Below the pieces are notes generated by a model. The model did not search any database, was not told the origin of the DNA, and saw only the letters and a list, made by a program, of their open reading frames with translations. Below, piece after piece: positions 1 through 7,754 of a stretch of DNA of 37,237 nt. Both the position numbers and the translations under genes were made by a program. Within the stretch, counting starts at the first letter, position 1, and each line of letters begins with the position of its first letter. The stretch comes from a virus, in IMG/VR virus record IMGVR_UViG_3300050821_006032, positions 1 through 37,237 of that record. One strand, written 5' to 3'.

Positions 1-2
1 CG

Positions 3-188
3 GCCGACAACGTGGCGATCGCGTCGGGGTCGGTGTCGTTCTACGTGGATTCCGGTGACCTGGCGGCCTCGGACGAGTACGTCGAGGTGACGGTCGGCGG
101 GTCCGGGCTTGTCATGGCCATCCTGCATGACCTGCTGGTCCAGAGGGCGCCCGCGAACCTGCGGACCGTCTCCGGCTCGAGCTCGTAA
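3..188 (+). CDS. C-terminal end of a phage structural-module protein (partial)
   Basis: The window opens inside an open frame that ends at the TAA at 186-188, leaving 61 residues. The visible part has a beta-rich segment (SVSFYVDSGDL, YVEVTVGGSGLVMAIL) and a Ser-rich tail. It lies directly upstream of a decoration-type protein and the major capsid gene on the same strand, so a virion role is likely. Nothing in the fragment identifies a family. The true start is outside the window. Confidence 0.6.
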   Translation, partial: ADNVAIASGSVSFYVDSGDLAASDEYVEVTVGGSGLVMAILHDLLVQRAPANLRTVSGSSS

Positions 189-199
189 AGGGGGGCGTC

Positions 200-841
200 A
201 TGGCAGACCTGAAGATCAGCAAGGAAGCGGGCGAGACCGGCGGCACGGCGGAGACGGCGGGCCAGCTGGAGGACTTCCTCCGCAAGGACGGCCTGTACGC
301 TGACCCGCTGTCGGGGTCGCTGCTGGACGGCGGTCCGGCGGCGAACGGCTACCTGGCGTGGACCGGTGACCCGCAGCTGGCGACGACCGCGTTCCAGGGC
401 ACGAGCACCGATGTCTACGTCCGGCGGCTCTTCGCGCCGCGCAGCACGACGACGACGTACGCGGACATGTGGTGCACCACCCTGAACTCGGGCACGGTCA
501 CGCACGCCTACGCGGGCTTGTACGACATGCTGGGGAACCAGCTGGCGGCCAGCTCCGACATCGAGTCGGCGTTCACCGGGACCGGGGTCCAGACGTTCAC
601 CTGGACGACGCCCTACGCGCTAGTAGCCGGGAACTACTACTACGTCGCCTATGCGATCGCCGACACCACGGCGGCGCCGTCGATGCTGGCCACGCCGACC
701 GCGGCGGGCATCAACGCGAACCTGCCGACGCACGTCTACCGGTACGCGACCTACTCGACGTCGACGACGATCCCGTCGTCGATCACGATCGCGTCGATGT
801 CGGCGACGACGACGACCCCGGCGTGGATCGGCCTGCGCTGA
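200..841 (+). CDS. Putative virion decoration/fiber-type protein, 213 aa
   Basis: The ATG at 200 follows an AAAGGGGGG ribosome site. The protein is rich in Thr, Ser, Ala and aromatic residues and looks like an all-beta domain. Strand-like stretches such as VYVRRLF, AYAGLYDMLGNQLA and GNYYYVAYAIAD recall receptor-binding or beta-sandwich domains of actinophage structural proteins. The major capsid gene begins two bases after its stop, so the two are probably co-transcribed. A head-decoration or fiber role is inferred from position and composition. No catalytic motif is visible. Confidence 0.65.
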   Translation: MADLKISKEAGETGGTAETAGQLEDFLRKDGLYADPLSGSLLDGGPAANGYLAWTGDPQLATTAFQGTSTDVYVRRLFAPRSTTTTYADMWCTTLNSGTVTHAYAGLYDMLGNQLAASSDIESAFTGTGVQTFTWTTPYALVAGNYYYVAYAIADTTAAPSMLATPTAAGINANLPTHVYRYATYSTSTTIPSSITIASMSATTTTPAWIGLR

Positions 842-843
842 CC

Positions 844-2016
844 ATGACCGCCGAGCCGATCGAGGGGCAGCTGCTGAGGGCCGGGCCGTTCCCCGTCCCC
901 GGCGGCTGGCGCTCGGCCCTGTACCGGGACGACGCGCCCGGCGCGGTGCTGGACTCGCAGCCGTGGGCCCGGGACTGGCGGTCGTTCATGCGGGCCGTGA
1001 ATGACCCGAATGACGCCACGGCCCGGCGTTTCATCGGCAACGCGATGAGCGAGCGCCTGCCCGGCGAGGGCGGCTTCCTCGTCCCGGAGGGTCTGCGGAG
1101 CGAGGTGTTCGCCTACCTGGCCCCGGCGATCATCCGCCCGCGGTCGGGGGCCGTGTACCCGATGTCGACGCTGCGGCTCGGCGTGCCCGTCCTGGACAAC
1201 CTCTCGCAGGCCAGCGGCAAGCAGGCGCTGGGCGGCCTGACGTTCGCGGTCACGGAAGAGGGCGCGGGCATCACGCCGACGACCCCGGCACTCGGCCGCC
1301 TGGTCCTGGAGGCGCGCAAGATCGCGGCCTACCTGGAGTCGGTGCCTAACGAGTTCACCGATGACGCGGCGGGCGCGTTCAGCGACTTCCTGGCCCGCGT
1401 GATCGGCCTGGGCTACGCGTGGGAGGAAGACGACCTGTTCATCTCGGGGACGGGCATAGGCGAGCCGCAGGGGCTGACGAATGCCCCGTGCGCCGTGTCG
1501 GTGACCCGGGCGAACAGCGGCGACGCTCCGGTCGACGCGGACATCATCGCCATGTTCAAGGCGCTCGCGCCGCCGAGCAAGCAGCACGGCCTGACATCCG
1601 GTGTCACGGATGTGGCGTGGCTGGTGTCGTCGACCGTGATGGACGCGCTGCTGGAGCTGTATTACCTGCCTGCCGGGGCGTCCCCGACGTCGGGGACGCC
1701 GGTGTCGGTGCCGTCGTGGTTCAGCATGGGCGACGGCGACCGGATCGCGCCGAGCTTCATGGGGCTGCCCGCGTTCGTGACCGACCACCAGCCCGCCGCG
1801 GGGACGGCCGGGGATCTGATCCTCGCCGATCTGCGGCATTACGCGATCGGCGACCGGATGGCCCTGACGATCGAGCGCTCCCAGAAGGGCGCCGGGTTCG
1901 TCACCGGTACGAGCAACTGGCGAGTCAAGAGCCGCGTCGACGGGCGGTACCAGGTCCTGAGCTCCTACACCACCGGGGCGAATCAGGTAGTCAGCCCGGT
2001 CGTAGTCCTGCACTGA
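844..2016 (+). CDS. Phage major capsid protein, HK97 fold
   Basis: This 390-aa protein is the head shell subunit. It shows signatures of HK97-type capsid proteins (phage_capsid family): GEGGFLVPEGLRSEVF near residues 73-88, the start of the mature N-arm/E-loop region, then a P-domain-like helix, then GTGIGEPQGLTN near residue 202, then a C-terminal A-domain with RSQKGAGF and WRVKSRVDGRY. The first roughly 60 residues are probably a short scaffold-like delta region. The ATG at 844 is chosen because it follows the upstream stop by two bases and agrees with the family length. A protease is not seen and should lie upstream of the window. Confidence 0.93.
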   Translation: MTAEPIEGQLLRAGPFPVPGGWRSALYRDDAPGAVLDSQPWARDWRSFMRAVNDPNDATARRFIGNAMSERLPGEGGFLVPEGLRSEVFAYLAPAIIRPRSGAVYPMSTLRLGVPVLDNLSQASGKQALGGLTFAVTEEGAGITPTTPALGRLVLEARKIAAYLESVPNEFTDDAAGAFSDFLARVIGLGYAWEEDDLFISGTGIGEPQGLTNAPCAVSVTRANSGDAPVDADIIAMFKALAPPSKQHGLTSGVTDVAWLVSSTVMDALLELYYLPAGASPTSGTPVSVPSWFSMGDGDRIAPSFMGLPAFVTDHQPAAGTAGDLILADLRHYAIGDRMALTIERSQKGAGFVTGTSNWRVKSRVDGRYQVLSSYTTGANQVVSPVVVLH

Positions 2017-2025
2017 GGAGGCGGC

Positions 2026-2367
2026 ATGGCCTTGCGCAGGTGCCTGACCTGCACGGCCTTGTTCGCCGTCGGCCTGTTCCGCTGCCCGCAGTGCGGCGGC
2101 ACTGATCACGAGGAGGACAGCGTGAGGATCACCAAGGCCGGCCCCTCTACCGGTCATCCCCCGGCGGACCGGGCCCGTGGCGGCGAGCCCTCCGCCGTCG
2201 TCCCGGCCGGGGACCTGGCGGCCAGCGAGCCGCCGGACCCTACGGCGGGCCCTGGCCAAGACCAGGGTTCGACGCCGCCGCCGAGCTCGCCCGCGTCTTC
2301 GGCCCCGAAAGCTAAGACGGCGGCCCCGACACTGTCCCGCGCGCCGAAGAAGGCCTCCGATGGGTGA
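2026..2367 (+). CDS. Small zinc-ribbon protein with Pro/Ala-rich tail, 113 aa
   Basis: A strong ribosome site (GAGGAGGCGG) precedes the ATG at 2026. Residues 6-23 hold two cysteine pairs, CLTC and CPQC, a compact zinc-ribbon knuckle. The rest is low-complexity Pro/Ser/Ala/Lys sequence, probably disordered. It overlaps the next gene by 8 bases (ATGGGTGA). Small zinc-ribbon proteins next to the capsid gene are common in actinophages, but their role is unknown; a capsid accessory or host-modulating role is only inferred. Confidence 0.7.
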   Translation: MALRRCLTCTALFAVGLFRCPQCGGTDHEEDSVRITKAGPSTGHPPADRARGGEPSAVVPAGDLAASEPPDPTAGPGQDQGSTPPPSSPASSAPKAKTAAPTLSRAPKKASDG

Positions 2368-2548
2368 GGGCCTGGTGGTGAAGCCGGAGATCACGGCGGT
2401 GGTCGAGCACCGGAAGGCGTCGAGTGACTGCTGCGGCGCGAAGCTGCGGGCGGCGGACGTGCCGCCGGAGGGGTTCGAGTGCACGGGGTGCGGGGAGCCG
2501 TGCCGCCGGGTTCTGGGTGAGCCGCAGGAGGTGACTGCACGTGGCTGA
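2360..2548 (+). CDS. Small Cys-rich (zinc-ribbon) protein, 62 aa
   Basis: The ATG at 2360 lies inside the end of the previous gene, and the stop at 2546-2548 overlaps the next start, so it sits in a translationally coupled chain. Cysteines occur as SDCCG near residue 28 and CTGCGEPC near residue 46, consistent with one zinc site. No family is recognised. Reading-frame continuity and high GC at third positions support it as a real gene. Confidence 0.6.
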   Translation: MGEGLVVKPEITAVVEHRKASSDCCGAKLRAADVPPEGFECTGCGEPCRRVLGEPQEVTARG

Positions 2549-2915
2549 TGGCCTGTCGGTGGCGGTGGCGGATGCGGCGCTGGCCACGATCGTCGGGACG
2601 GACGCGAACAACATCCAGGCGCATACCGGGGCGCCGGGCGCGTCGGGTACCGCGAATGTGTCGAGCGTGACTACGAGGCCTGGGGTGACGTGGGCGTCGC
2701 CGTCGGGCGGGTCGGTGTCGAATAACGGGACTAACCCGGCGTGGACGAACTGGGCGGGCACGAACGGCGAGGTGGTGACGGACATCTCGGCGTGGTCCGG
2801 TGCGTCGGCGGGGACGTTCGGGTTCTCGATGCAGCTGAACTCCAGCGTGACGATGGACACGGGTGACTCGCTGACCGTGGGGCCGATCACGGTCACGCTC
2901 CCGACCGCGTCGTAG
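2541..2915 (+). CDS. Phage tail-fiber-like / decoration protein, 124 aa
   Basis: The GTG at 2541 is preceded by AGGAGGTG and overlaps the previous stop. The sequence runs through an N-terminal helix (LSVAVADAALATIVG), a THTG-type beta region (IQAHTGAPGASGTAN), a WASPSGGSVSN segment and a final beta hairpin ending VGPITVTLPTAS. This layout matches a widespread short actinophage family often labelled tail fiber or decoration protein. Assignment to that family is from memory and moderately sure; the exact virion site is unknown. Confidence 0.65.
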   Translation: MADGLSVAVADAALATIVGTDANNIQAHTGAPGASGTANVSSVTTRPGVTWASPSGGSVSNNGTNPAWTNWAGTNGEVVTDISAWSGASAGTFGFSMQLNSSVTMDTGDSLTVGPITVTLPTAS

Positions 2916-2928
2916 CCGGGGCGGTCCG

Positions 2929-4041
2929 GTGACCACCCTCAGCCTCTTCGGCACCAACGGCAACGGCGCGAACGGCCCCGGCTTCTCCACCGGATTCAGC
3001 GGCAACTACATCGCCGGAACCCTGTTCAAGGTCACCTCGGCCGGTTACCAGCTAACCGGGTACGGCTTCTGGCGGGCCGACAACAGCCAGTCCGCCTCGG
3101 CCAGCTTCGCGCTCTGGAAAGCGACCGGCACCGGCACCGGTACCTTGGTAGCCAGTTCGTCGGCATCGCTGAGCAGCATGACCGCCGGGGCGTGGAATTA
3201 CGTCTCGCTGGGTACGCCCATAGCGCTGACCAGCGGGCAGGTCTACAAGGTTCAGGTCGGGCTGGTTAACAACTTCCCGCTGACCGGCGGCCAGTTCGCG
3301 TCAGGCGGCACCTACGCGGCGGGGATCACCAACGGGGTCCTGACGGCGTTCTCCGACTCCAGCGGATCGGCGCCGGATTCCTTTAGTGACGTCCAATGCA
3401 GTTTCGCGACCAGTACCGCCGACCCGACCGCCGCCTACGCCACCAGCGCGGACGGAGGTTACAACGCCTGGATCGACGTGCAGATCACCCAGGCCGGCGG
3501 CACGAGCCACACCGCTACGGCGGCGCTGACGATCACCCCGGTGTTCTCGGCCGGCCGTACGCGCGGGAAGTTCCGCACGGGCGCGCTCACGGTGACGCCC
3601 TCGTTCAGCGCGGCCCGGGCCCGCGGCAAGTACCGTACCGGGTCGCTGACGGTCACCCCGTCGTTCTCCGCCGCCCGGCTGATCAACCACGGCCGTCACG
3701 CCAGCCTGCTGGTGGTCCCGTCGTTCTCCGCCGCCCGGACCGCCGCGCACGTCCGGACCGCTTCCCTGCTGGTGGTCCCGTCGTTCAGGGCGGTCCCGTC
3801 CGGCGGCGCGACCCCAGCCGTTCAGCAGGGTTCCTGGTGGGGCCTGGTGTCGGTCCTGAGGCAGTCCCGCGAGGAGTTCCAGGCCTACGTCTCCCGTCCG
3901 CCGATGGCGTGCCCGAACGACGGCGAGCCGCTGACCAACGCCCCGGCCGTCCCGTCCGCGTCGGGTATCGAGCTGTTCTGCAAGTACTGCGGGTTCCAGT
4001 ACCCGCGTGACTGGGTGCCGCCGTCGAGGCCGTGGTACTGA
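2929..4041 (+). CDS. Virion protein: DUF4082-like domain, 20-aa repeats, C-terminal zinc ribbon
   Basis: This 370-aa protein starts at the GTG at 2929, 13 bases after the previous stop. Residues 1-190 form a beta-rich domain resembling DUF4082 (FKVTSAGYQLTGYGFW, TSGQVYKVQVGL, GYNAWIDVQIT), a jelly-roll-like domain seen in surface and phage proteins. Residues 199-298 hold five 20-residue repeats (consensus SLTVTPSFSAAR). The last 50 residues form a zinc ribbon, CPNDGEPL followed by FCKYCGFQYPRDW, of a type common at the C terminus of actinophage structural proteins. Probably a head fiber or decoration. Confidence 0.72.
   Translation: MTTLSLFGTNGNGANGPGFSTGFSGNYIAGTLFKVTSAGYQLTGYGFWRADNSQSASASFALWKATGTGTGTLVASSSASLSSMTAGAWNYVSLGTPIALTSGQVYKVQVGLVNNFPLTGGQFASGGTYAAGITNGVLTAFSDSSGSAPDSFSDVQCSFATSTADPTAAYATSADGGYNAWIDVQITQAGGTSHTATAALTITPVFSAGRTRGKFRTGALTVTPSFSAARARGKYRTGSLTVTPSFSAARLINHGRHASLLVVPSFSAARTAAHVRTASLLVVPSFRAVPSGGATPAVQQGSWWGLVSVLRQSREEFQAYVSRPPMACPNDGEPLTNAPAVPSASGIELFCKYCGFQYPRDWVPPSRPWY
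3523..3822 (+). repeat. Five tandem 60-bp in-frame repeats
   Basis: Units begin at 3523, 3583, 3643, 3703 and 3763, each coding 20 residues around a core of the form (S/A)L(T/L)V(T/V)PSFSAAR. Units 3, 4 and 5 share near-identical DNA around CCGTCGTTC. Units 1 and 2 carry basic linkers (RTRGKFRTG, RARGKYRTG), while units 4 and 5 have diverged to SLLVVPSF. The fifth unit decays into the C-terminal linker. Confidence 0.85.
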
Positions 4042-4136
4042 TGGCGCGCCGTTCTTGTATAAATCCTCCAGTTTCTGGCCCTGTGGCATGCTTGATCTTT
4101 GTAGGAATCCACAATTGCGGAGGTGGTGAGCGGCTG
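4042..4136 (+). promoter_or_regulatory. AT-rich intergenic island with a possible promoter
   Basis: This 95-bp gap is clearly lower in GC than its surroundings. It contains TATAAA at 4058-4063 inside TTGTATAAATCC, a good -10 match without a clear -35. It ends in a strong ribosome site (GGAGGTGGTG) serving the GTG at 4137. It could start a separate transcript for the connector and tail genes. The gap can be read through in frame from an ATG at 4041, but its codons are AT-rich at third positions and unlike the genes on either side. Confidence 0.4.
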
Positions 4137-4781
4137 GTGAAGGCGACGAAGTCCGCGGGCCACACCCGCAAGCACACCGCGACGAAGAAGCACCACAACA
4201 CGAAGAAGCACACCGGGACGAGCAAGCACCGGCCCGACGCGCACCAGCTCCACGAGGAGCACCTGCACCACGAGCATGAGGAGCACCTGGCCCACGAGGC
4301 TGTCCATGCGGTGGCTAAGCCCGCGTCGCACGCCAAGCCGCGGTCCCTGGCGCTGGCCGGGACGGGCTGCTGCGCGACGGAGGCCCTGGCGGCTTCCCTG
4401 CGGCTGGCCGGGGCCTCCGTCACCGGCGCCGATGTGCTGGCGCTGCACCGGCTGGCCGGGGCTGATGACGAGACGGGCGCGCCGATCGGGGTGCTGCTGG
4501 CGGCGGCGGCCGAGTACGGGCTAGCGGGATTCCGCCCGGCTTTTGCGCCAGCGCTTCCACAGCGTGGTTACGAAGCCGCCCGCGAAGCTGCCTGCAAGAA
4601 GAGCTCCTATGAGCCACCAGAACTCAGGCCAGGACATGCCCTGATCCTAGGCGTCGAGCTGCCCGGGCCGCACGCGGTCCTGGCCACTCCGGACGGCTGG
4701 TGGTCGTGGGGTGAGCTGTGGTGCCCGTGCGAGTTCCCTGACGCGATGATCGAAGAGGCGTGGGCGGTGGCCTGGTCATGA
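4137..4781 (+). CDS. Cysteine-peptidase-like (papain/C39 type) phage protein with His/Lys-rich N terminus
   Basis: This 214-aa protein starts at a GTG 8 bases after GGAGGTGGTG. Residues 1-68 are extremely rich in His, Lys and Glu (KKHH, HEEHLHHEHEEHLAHE) and could bind metal or nucleic acid. Residues 70-214 look like a small papain/C39-type domain: GTGCCATEALAASL (candidate nucleophile Cys78 or Cys79), then AEYGLAGF, then LILGVELPGPHAVLA (candidate His179), then WWSWGE. I recall similar domains in actinobacterial prophages. The function could be maturation proteolysis or wall hydrolysis; neither is shown. Its stop overlaps the next start (ATGA). Confidence 0.6.
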   Translation: MKATKSAGHTRKHTATKKHHNTKKHTGTSKHRPDAHQLHEEHLHHEHEEHLAHEAVHAVAKPASHAKPRSLALAGTGCCATEALAASLRLAGASVTGADVLALHRLAGADDETGAPIGVLLAAAAEYGLAGFRPAFAPALPQRGYEAAREAACKKSSYEPPELRPGHALILGVELPGPHAVLATPDGWWSWGELWCPCEFPDAMIEEAWAVAWS

Positions 4782-5932
4782 CGATCAGCCGCGTCTGCTA
4801 CAGCAACCGGTCCGAGGCGCAGCGGAGCCTGGACATGTCACCCGGCATCGACGTCAATGCCGCCCTGGACCGGGCGCTGACCACCGCGGCGGACAACATC
4901 GACGGCCAGATGCATCGCGTGTTCTTCCCGTCCGACGACACCCGCTTTTTCGACTGGCCCAACCAGGGCGGCAGCGGAGGCGGCCAGTATGCGCAGCCCT
5001 GGCGTTACTGGCTTGACGACAACGACTGTGTCGTGCTGACGAGCATGGTCTCCGGCGGCGTCACGATCCCGCTGTCCGCCGTCTTCCTCGAGCCGGTGAA
5101 CAACCCGCAGAAAGGCAAGCCGTACTACACCTACATCGAGCTCGACCGCAGCCAGTCGTATGCGTTCGGCAACAATGCGCAGACCCCGCAGCATTCGATC
5201 CAGATGGCGGGGACCTGGGGCTACGGGGCGGATGCGGACCCGGCGGGCCAGCTGGCCGCCAACGTCGGCGACGGCGACACGACGATCACCACGACGGATG
5301 GCAGTAAGGCCGGCCCGGGCGACCTGATCATCCTCGGCTACGGCCGCGGGTCGGCCCCGTTCCCGTCGGCAGCCGGGTACGCGGGCGCGCTGGCGCCGTA
5401 CACCGGCGAGCGGATCCTGATCACCGACGTCGCCGCGGTGGCCACGGGACTGACCCAGTCCGGCTCGGGTGTCACGACAGCTAGTGACGGCGACCAGGCG
5501 CTGAGCACGACGGGCAGCGGGTCGCTGAACGTAGGCGAGGTGGTCGTCCTGGATCAGGAGCAGATGCTCGTCGAGCAGGTCGTGAACGGGATCGCGACGG
5601 TGCGCCGGGCGTTCGGCGGCACCACCCTGGCCGCCCACTCCGATGCCGCGGTGTACGCGTTCCGCCAGTTCAGCGTCAACCGGGCGCAGCTCGGCACGCC
5701 GGCCAGCTCGTACAGCTCGGCCGCGGCGGTGTACCGGCACCGGGTGCCGCCGCTGATCCGGGACCTCGCTATCGCGGAGGAGACGGGCCAGCTGCTGCAG
5801 GAAGGCAGCGGGTACGCGCGGACGGTCGGCACCGGGGAGGCGGCCCGCCCGGCAAGCGGGATCGCGATAGCTGACAAGTGGGACGAGGCCAGGACCCGGC
5901 ACGGCCGGAAGGGCAGGCATCGTGGCGTCTGA
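4778..5932 (+). CDS. Putative head-tail connector protein, 384 aa
   Basis: The ATG at 4778 overlaps the upstream stop (ATGA). The N terminus (MTISRVCYSNRSEAQRSLD) and the helical C terminus (PPLIRDLAIAEETGQLL) resemble gp6/adaptor-type connectors. The middle (residues about 60-330) is a large beta-rich insert with DGDTTITTTDGS and GEVVVLDQEQMLVEQVVNG, a pattern seen in long actinophage connectors. Its place between capsid proteins and an HK97 gp10-like gene supports a head completion role. The exact family is uncertain. Confidence 0.65.
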   Translation: MTISRVCYSNRSEAQRSLDMSPGIDVNAALDRALTTAADNIDGQMHRVFFPSDDTRFFDWPNQGGSGGGQYAQPWRYWLDDNDCVVLTSMVSGGVTIPLSAVFLEPVNNPQKGKPYYTYIELDRSQSYAFGNNAQTPQHSIQMAGTWGYGADADPAGQLAANVGDGDTTITTTDGSKAGPGDLIILGYGRGSAPFPSAAGYAGALAPYTGERILITDVAAVATGLTQSGSGVTTASDGDQALSTTGSGSLNVGEVVVLDQEQMLVEQVVNGIATVRRAFGGTTLAAHSDAAVYAFRQFSVNRAQLGTPASSYSSAAAVYRHRVPPLIRDLAIAEETGQLLQEGSGYARTVGTGEAARPASGIAIADKWDEARTRHGRKGRHRGV

Positions 5933-6101
5933 GGGATGGATCTGCCCGCGCTGCCAGCTGGTGCTCGCGCCGCACGTGAACGAGCACCGGTGTGACCCGC
6001 CCGGGCCGGTTCCGGCTGTTGGCACCGGCGGCACCGGCGGCGGTGGCACCGGCGGGACGTTCGTCGCGGTCACCGAGGGCACCAGCTGGCGGGTGACCTG
6101 A
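5922..6101 (+). CDS. Small zinc-finger protein, 59 aa
   Basis: A GTG start at 5922 lies inside the end of the connector gene, and the stop TGA shares its last base with the next ATG (TGATG). CPRC at residues 8-11 followed by HVNEHRC gives a plausible C2HC or C2H2-type zinc site. A glycine-rich linker (GTGGTGGGGTGGT) precedes a short beta C terminus. It is too small for homology by eye. Tight coupling on both sides argues that it is translated. Confidence 0.6.
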   Translation: MASEGWICPRCQLVLAPHVNEHRCDPPGPVPAVGTGGTGGGGTGGTFVAVTEGTSWRVT

Positions 6102-6508
6102 TGTCGTCGCTGAAGGTCACTGCTGCTGTCGGGGTGTCCGGTCCGATCTCTGACGGGAAGGCCGGGGATGCGCTCGGCCGGTACGAGGCCGACGTCCGGA
6201 AGGCGCTGGCCAGGCGGGCTGATGAGCTGCTGCTCGCGTTCCCGATGAACAAGACCGGCCGGTCGGCGGGCGGTTTCCGGGAGAACCTGCAGACCCTGCA
6301 CCAGGGCGCCACGATCCGCGTCCGGGCCGGCCTGCGGACCGGGGTCACCTGGGGTCCGTGGCTGGAAGGCACCAGCAAGAGGAACTCGGACACGTCGTTC
6401 AAGGGCTATCACCTGTTCCGCCGGACCAGGCAGCAGCTTGACCAGGAAGCTGGCGGCATCGCCGAGCAGGAACTGCAGAAGTACCTGCCCGATATGGGCG
6501 GTGAGTGA
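6101..6508 (+). CDS. HK97 gp10-like head-tail joining / neck protein
   Basis: This 135-aa protein has the layout of HK97-gp10/phage minor capsid neck proteins: a long N-terminal helix (YEADVRKALARRADELLL), a central beta region and WGPWLEGTSKRNSDTSFKGY, a conserved-looking signature, then a C-terminal helix. It acts at the head-tail interface. It follows the connector and precedes the tail terminator, the usual order in siphoviruses. Confidence 0.75.
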   Translation: MSSLKVTAAVGVSGPISDGKAGDALGRYEADVRKALARRADELLLAFPMNKTGRSAGGFRENLQTLHQGATIRVRAGLRTGVTWGPWLEGTSKRNSDTSFKGYHLFRRTRQQLDQEAGGIAEQELQKYLPDMGGE

Positions 6509-6999
6509 TGGCCGGCCTCGACGTCGACGCGGTCGTCGCCCTGTACGACGCGGTGGTTTCCCATGCCATGGCCGTCGGCCTGTTCAGCAACCGGGTCACC
6601 GACCATGAGCCGCTGAACCCGCCGTCGACGGGGCTGTCGTGCGCGGTGCTCCTCGGCCCGCTCGTGCCGCTTCCCCGCGCGTCCGGACTGCGGAAGACAT
6701 CAGGGCGGCTGGAGTTCCATGTCCGCGTCTACTCGCCGGCGCCGCAGCTCCCGGCGGCCGGGATTGACCGGGGGATGCTGAAGGCCGTGGCCACGCTGAT
6801 GGCCGCGTACTCGGCTGACTTCAGCCTGGTCACCGGCAGCGTCGCGGAGGGGCTGGTCAACATGATCGACCTGCTCGGCGCGTACGGGACGCCGCTGTCC
6901 GCGCAGCCCGGGTGGCTGACCCAGGACAGCGTCCCGTTCCGGGTCACCGACATCGTTCTGCCTCTGATCCTCAACGACATGTGGAGTCAGGCGTCATGA
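6508..6999 (+). CDS. Tail terminator / tail completion protein
   Basis: This 163-aa protein lies between the gp10-like gene and the tail tube gene, where a tail terminator (lambda gpU type) is expected. It has an alpha/beta layout with helix VVALYDAVVSHAMAV, strand SGRLEFHVRVYSPAP and a C-terminal strand VTDIVLPLIL. The ATG at 6508 shares one base with the previous stop; a GTG at 6505 is an alternative. Assignment is mainly from gene order. Confidence 0.65.
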   Translation: MAGLDVDAVVALYDAVVSHAMAVGLFSNRVTDHEPLNPPSTGLSCAVLLGPLVPLPRASGLRKTSGRLEFHVRVYSPAPQLPAAGIDRGMLKAVATLMAAYSADFSLVTGSVAEGLVNMIDLLGAYGTPLSAQPGWLTQDSVPFRVTDIVLPLILNDMWSQAS

Positions 7000-7754
7000 C
7001 CAGCACGAAGACTAGCGGCCTCGGCCATCATTTCGCGTTCGGCGGGTACCTGATCGGCGGCGACATCCAGTCGGCCGACATGCACGGCGGTATCGCGCCC
7101 CTGGACGTCACCGACATCACCCAGTCCGCGCACAGCCGGATCGGGGGCCTGCGCGACGGCGAGATCAGCGTGGTCGCGTACATGAACCCGGCCGCGGCCC
7201 AGGAGCACGCGGCGTTCTCCCCGCTGACCCGCGCCGACGTTCTCACCATGTACGTGGCCGGGTCGACGGTCGGCGGCCCGGCGCTGTCGCAGAACAGCCT
7301 GCAGCTGAACTACGACCCGACCAGGGCTCCCGATGGCTCGCTGACGGAAAAGGTCGACTGCCAGGCGGACCGGTACGGGCAGGAGTGGGGTGTCCTGCTG
7401 ACGCCGGGCCCGCGGACCGACACGGCGGCGACGAACGGCGCCAGCTACAACCAGGGCGCCGCCACCGCGTTCGGCGCGCAGGCCTACCTGCAGGCGATCG
7501 CGCTCACCGGCACCGACGTCACGGTCACGATCCAGCACTCGGCGAACAACTCCAGCTGGTCGACGCTGATGGCGTTCACCGAGATCGTCTCGGGCAACAG
7601 CAACCTGCCGCAGTCCGCGCAGCGCATCAGCATCAGCAACAGCTCGACGGTGGATCAGTACCTGCGGGCGATCACCACCACGTCGGGCGGGTTCACCAGC
7701 TTCAAGTTCATCGTCGCGATCAACATCAACCCGATCGCAGGGGTGGTCTTCTGA
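6996..7754 (+). CDS. Major tail (tube) protein
   Basis: This 252-aa protein starts at an ATG overlapping the previous stop. It is beta-rich with motifs usual for actinophage tail tube subunits: an N-terminal GLGHHFAFGGYLIGGDIQ, repeated pairing regions, and a C-terminal block QAYLQAIALTGTDVTVTIQHS with FKFIVAININP. It would polymerise around the tape measure to form the tail tube. Position after the terminator and before the chaperones fits. A second tube-like gene lies at 8219. Confidence 0.8.
   Translation: MTSTKTSGLGHHFAFGGYLIGGDIQSADMHGGIAPLDVTDITQSAHSRIGGLRDGEISVVAYMNPAAAQEHAAFSPLTRADVLTMYVAGSTVGGPALSQNSLQLNYDPTRAPDGSLTEKVDCQADRYGQEWGVLLTPGPRTDTAATNGASYNQGAATAFGAQAYLQAIALTGTDVTVTIQHSANNSSWSTLMAFTEIVSGNSNLPQSAQRISISNSSTVDQYLRAITTTSGGFTSFKFIVAININPIAGVVF

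Noticed and set aside
751-2484. A 577-codon minus-strand frame opposite the capsid gene.
   Set aside because: Composition (Arg, Gly, His, Pro) is typical of an antisense shadow, and the opposite strand encodes a clear HK97 capsid protein.
4032-4136. Upstream start (ATG 4041) for the cysteine-peptidase-like gene.
   Set aside because: The intervening codons are AT-ending and unlike the neighbours, and a strong ribosome site directs the start to 4137.
4838-6412. A 524-codon minus-strand frame opposite the connector genes.
   Set aside because: It crosses several coupled plus-strand genes and has no domain; a shadow frame.
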